Part shown: positions 61,805-64,000 of the stretch, one piece after another
How positions within the stretch are numbered: position 1 is the first letter of the stretch
Layout of the letters: each line of letters begins with the position of its first letter
Origin: CAWDVH01 sp963805705
GTDB lineage: Bacteria > Actinomycetota > Actinomycetes > Streptosporangiales > Streptosporangiaceae
Direction: 5' to 3'
Assembly: GCA_963805705.1 (NCBI GenBank)
Contig: CAWDVH010000001.1
Span: forward strand, 868,001 to 932,000
Length of the DNA stretch: 64,000 nt
The notes under the pieces: model-generated
Database searches by the model: none
Seen by the model: the letters and a program-made list of their open reading frames with translations, nothing else
What the model was told of the DNA's origin: nothing
Program-made: the position numbers and the translations under genes

Positions 61805-62224
61805 ATGAGCGGCTTCAGGAAGTTCCTGTTCCGGGGCAATCTGATCGAGCTGGCCGTCGCGGTGGTCATCGGCGTGGCCTTCAACGCGGTCATCCAGGCG
61901 CTGATCAAGGATCTGATCACGCCGCTGATCGCCGCCATCTTCGGCAAGCCGGACTTCAGCAACCTGACGTTCACCATCAATAAGAGCCACTTCGCCTACG
62001 GCAGCTTCATCAACGCCCTGCTGTCGTTCGTGATCATCGCCGCGGTGGTGTACTACCTGCTCGTGGCGCCGGCCGCGCGGCTCGTGCTCCGGCTAGAGCG
62101 GCAGAAGGAGACCACTGAGCGCGAGTGCCCCGAGTGCCTGAGCCAGATTCCCATCGACGCCAGGCGGTGCATGTACTGCACCTCGGCCGTGCCGCCGGCC
62201 AGCCCGGTCCCGGCCGGGCGCTAG
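61805..62224 (+). CDS. mscL: Large-conductance mechanosensitive channel (MscL) with C-terminal zinc ribbon
   Basis: 139 residues. MscL motif 'GFRKFLFRGNLIELAVAVVIGVAFNAVIQALIKDLITPLI' in helix 1, external loop about 50-66, helix 2 (about 68-92). It opens under membrane tension to release solutes after osmotic downshock. Unusually, the C-terminal bundle carries four cysteines C108-x2-C111...C122-x2-C125, a probable zinc ribbon. Ribosome site AGGAGGGG before the ATG. A weak SigF-like element (GGTAG-N14-GGGTAG at 61726-61750) lies upstream. The stop shares a CTAG. Confidence 0.93.
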   Translation: MSGFRKFLFRGNLIELAVAVVIGVAFNAVIQALIKDLITPLIAAIFGKPDFSNLTFTINKSHFAYGSFINALLSFVIIAAVVYYLLVAPAARLVLRLERQKETTERECPECLSQIPIDARRCMYCTSAVPPASPVPAGR

Positions 62225-63018
62225 CCAGGCGACCAGATATACGGGGTGGTGATGGCCAGGCAGCTGAACCCGATCCGCTCCAGGATCGGCCTGCTGTCCG
62301 GCGACGCGTCCACCTGCAGGTACCGGTAGCCGCGCTCGGCGGCCAGGGCGGCGCGATAGGCGACGAGCGCCCGGTAGATGCCGCGCCCGCGCCAGGCGGG
62401 CAGCGTGCCGCCGCCCCACAGGCCGGCGAACTCCGAGCCGGGCACGAACTCGATGCGCGCGGCGCATACCGCCTCATCCCCCGCCATCGCGAGCACCATC
62501 TCGATGTTTTCCGGCGCGGTGCCGAGCTGGGCCAGCAGCGCGGCGTGCAGTCCGGAGTCGTCCTTGCCAAAGACCCGCTGGTGGACCTCGGCCAGCCGGT
62601 CGATCCCGCTGGCGTCGGTGACCCGTTCCAGCCGGATGCCCGCGGGCAGCTCCGCCGGCCGCGGCACCTGCGAGACCTCCGCCACCATCAGCGCCTCGGC
62701 ATCTTCGGGCACGAATCCGGCCGCCAGCAGCCGCTCGGCCAGGTCAGCCGGCTGGTCGTAGCTGTAGAGCTTCCACTCGAACTCCTCGCCGCGGCCGCCG
62801 AGGAAGGCCACCTGCGCAGCGATCACCTCTCCGGCCGTGCCGGAATCCAGGTCCGACCAGAGGACCCCCGACCCGCCGGGTCCGCCCCCGTCCTGGCCGC
62901 GGGCGGCCACCCGGCGCACGACGGCCCCCTCCCGCTGGAGGACCGCGCCGGTCCAGTCGGGGCGGGTGCTCTGGCGCACCTGGACGTTGAATGCCCGGAG
63001 CACGGCGGCCGAGTCCAT
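62221..63018 (-). CDS. GNAT family acetyltransferase
   Basis: 265 residues. The C-terminal GNAT domain (about 145-260) has 'AARIEFVPGSEFAGLWGGGTLPAWRGRGIYRALVAYRAALAAERG' (the RGRGIYRA acetyl-CoA loop) and 'LQVDASPDSRPILERIGF'. The N-terminal part is distantly similar. Substrate unknown. Its TAG shares a CTAG with the convergent mscL stop. Leader before the ATG has no clear ribosome site. Confidence 0.88.
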   Translation of the reverse strand: MDSAAVLRAFNVQVRQSTRPDWTGAVLQREGAVVRRVAARGQDGGGPGGSGVLWSDLDSGTAGEVIAAQVAFLGGRGEEFEWKLYSYDQPADLAERLLAAGFVPEDAEALMVAEVSQVPRPAELPAGIRLERVTDASGIDRLAEVHQRVFGKDDSGLHAALLAQLGTAPENIEMVLAMAGDEAVCAARIEFVPGSEFAGLWGGGTLPAWRGRGIYRALVAYRAALAAERGYRYLQVDASPDSRPILERIGFSCLAITTPYIWSPG

Positions 63019-63063
63019 CTGTAAAGATCATCACGACCGCCGCCGCAGGGCAAGCCGCCGGCG

Positions 63064-64000
63064 TCACTTGGCGTCCGCATAACAGGTGACAACGGCTGTC
63101 GTCATCGGGAAGGCGACCCTGGTCGCGCCGAACACCAGGCGGCCCGCCTCATCGCCTGCCTGCGCCACGGCCGCCACCACGGAATCGGCCAGGTCCTCCG
63201 GGCAGTGCACGATCACCTCGTCGTGCTGGAAGAACACCAGATGCGGGCCCCAGGTCCCGGCTGCGGCCGGCCTCGGCCCGGCGGCCGGGAGTGCGGCGGA
63301 TGAGCCGTTCGGGAAAGGGATTCTGGCCAGTCGTGCGCGCAGGCCGGCCAGCAGCACCAGGGCCCAGTCCGCGGCGCTCGCCTGCACCACGAAGTTGCGG
63401 GTGAACCGGCCGCGGGCACGCGAGGCGCGGCCCGCCCCCGGATCACGCTCGAAGTCGGGGTCCCCGGACTCCTGCGTGATGGCGCGCCAGTCGGCCGACG
63501 GGGGCGGGCAGGTCCGGCCGAGCACGGACCGGACGACCTGGCCTTCCTCACCGGCCCGCGCCGCGGCCTCGACGTAGCCGGAGGCCAGCGGGAAGCGCTG
63601 CCTGAGCACGGCGAGCAGCTGCCCGGCCTCACCGCCCGCCCCGCCGTACATGGCCGACAGCAGCGCCACCTTGGCCTTGGCCCGGTCGCCGCCGAACACG
63701 CCGGCCAGCGCTGTGTAGAGGTCGCCGCTGGCGGCGGCCTCCGCGAAGGCCCGGTCCCCCGCGAGCGCGGCCAGCACGCGGGGCTCGAGCTGCGCCGCAT
63801 CGGCGACGACGAGCACCCAGCCCGGATCGGCCACGACCGCGCGGCGCAGCATCCTGGGAATCTGCAGCGCGCCGCCGCCGCGCGAGGCCCAGCGCCCCGA
63901 TACCACCCCGCCGACCACGTACTCGGGCCGGAACCTGCCGTCCGACACCCAGGTATCTAGCCAGGTCCAGCCGAACGCGGCATGCAGCCGGGACAGCTCC
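63064..64000 (-). CDS. Bifunctional 3'-5' exonuclease/DNA polymerase (family A), C-terminal part
   Basis: The frame stays open from the stop at 63064-63066 to the right edge, so the N-terminal (exonuclease) part is missing; about 311 residues are seen. Family-A motifs: A 'VVADAAQLEPRVLAALAGD' (catalytic Asp), the O-helix region 'RAKAKVALLSAMYGGAGGEAGQLL', and motif C 'VFFQHDEVIVHCP' (His-Asp-Glu). This is the short actinobacterial PolA relative that lacks the 5' exonuclease. The GTG at 63948 is internal; 'ELSRLHAAFGWTWLDTW' before it is conserved family sequence. Confidence 0.9.
   Translation of the reverse strand, partial: ELSRLHAAFGWTWLDTWVSDGRFRPEYVVGGVVSGRWASRGGGALQIPRMLRRAVVADPGWVLVVADAAQLEPRVLAALAGDRAFAEAAASGDLYTALAGVFGGDRAKAKVALLSAMYGGAGGEAGQLLAVLRQRFPLASGYVEAAARAGEEGQVVRSVLGRTCPPPSADWRAITQESGDPDFERDPGAGRASRARGRFTRNFVVQASAADWALVLLAGLRARLARIPFPNGSSAALPAAGPRPAAAGTWGPHLVFFQHDEVIVHCPEDLADSVVAAVAQAGDEAGRLVFGATRVAFPMTTAVVTCYADAK

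Overview
The window is high-GC DNA (roughly 70% by eye) with short gaps, many GTG starts and frequent ATGA, GTGA or TGATG gene overlaps. Several families point to an actinomycete, most likely a free-living soil filamentous type: two mycothiol-dependent (MDMPI) proteins, an F420-type luciferase-like oxidoreductase, an ANTAR regulator, a SigB/SigF-type sigma factor, the TreY-TreZ trehalose route, and small actinobacterial membrane families (DUF6458, DUF6328, DUF3618, phage-holin III). The exact taxon cannot be told from this sequence. I see no rRNA, tRNA, CRISPR array, insertion sequence or prophage.

Region 1 (1-26 kb) is a stress and osmoprotection block. It holds small membrane proteins, a CYTH-CHAD protein, a Rho-N-like (DUF7218-type) basic protein and topoisomerase IB. 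A three-gene signalling operon follows (receiver-SpoIIE phosphatase, CHASE3-HAMP histidine kinase, stand-alone receiver). Divergent from it is the glycogen-to-trehalose set treY-treZ-glgX. After that come two BrkB/YihY membrane proteins, a PAS-GAF protein, DUF6328, LapA-like, a sigma factor, a GAF-ANTAR regulator and the holin/DUF3618/BrkB operon. Five genes or operons here are preceded by a GTTT/GTTA - 14 or 15 nt - GGGTAC-like promoter, the pattern of SigB/SigF-family sigma factors, so the local sigma factor may control a good part of the block.

Region 2 (26.5-42.7 kb) looks like a peptide/amide scavenging island: GntR regulator, alpha/beta hydrolase and APC permease; a LacI regulator; a complete dipeptide-type ABC importer followed by an M55 D-aminopeptidase-like enzyme; divergently, an unusual ketopantoate-reductase-amidase fusion with an aspartoacylase-like deacylase; then a prolyl oligopeptidase.

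Region 3 (42.8-64 kb) is mixed. It has a DrrAB-type exporter with a divergent TetR gene and three operator-like GTAC-N3-GTAC sites, an MDMPI enzyme, a cold-shock protein with a textbook terminator, an aminotransferase and a cupin. A DEAD-box helicase appears frameshifted near both ends. Two large secreted hydrolases follow (an S8-like protease with atypical active-site residues and a GH9 cellulase), then DUF1697, a class-C-like serine hydrolase, ArfB, a second MDMPI protein, a PhnZ-like HD protein, two GNATs, an MscL channel with a C-terminal zinc ribbon, and the C-terminal part of a family-A DNA polymerase cut by the right edge.

Two sequence habits recur. Four convergent gene pairs end on one shared palindromic CTAG. 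Short tandem repeats (15, 16, 18, 25 or 30 bp) lie inside low-complexity coding segments or directly at gene 3' ends, sometimes copying the stop codon.
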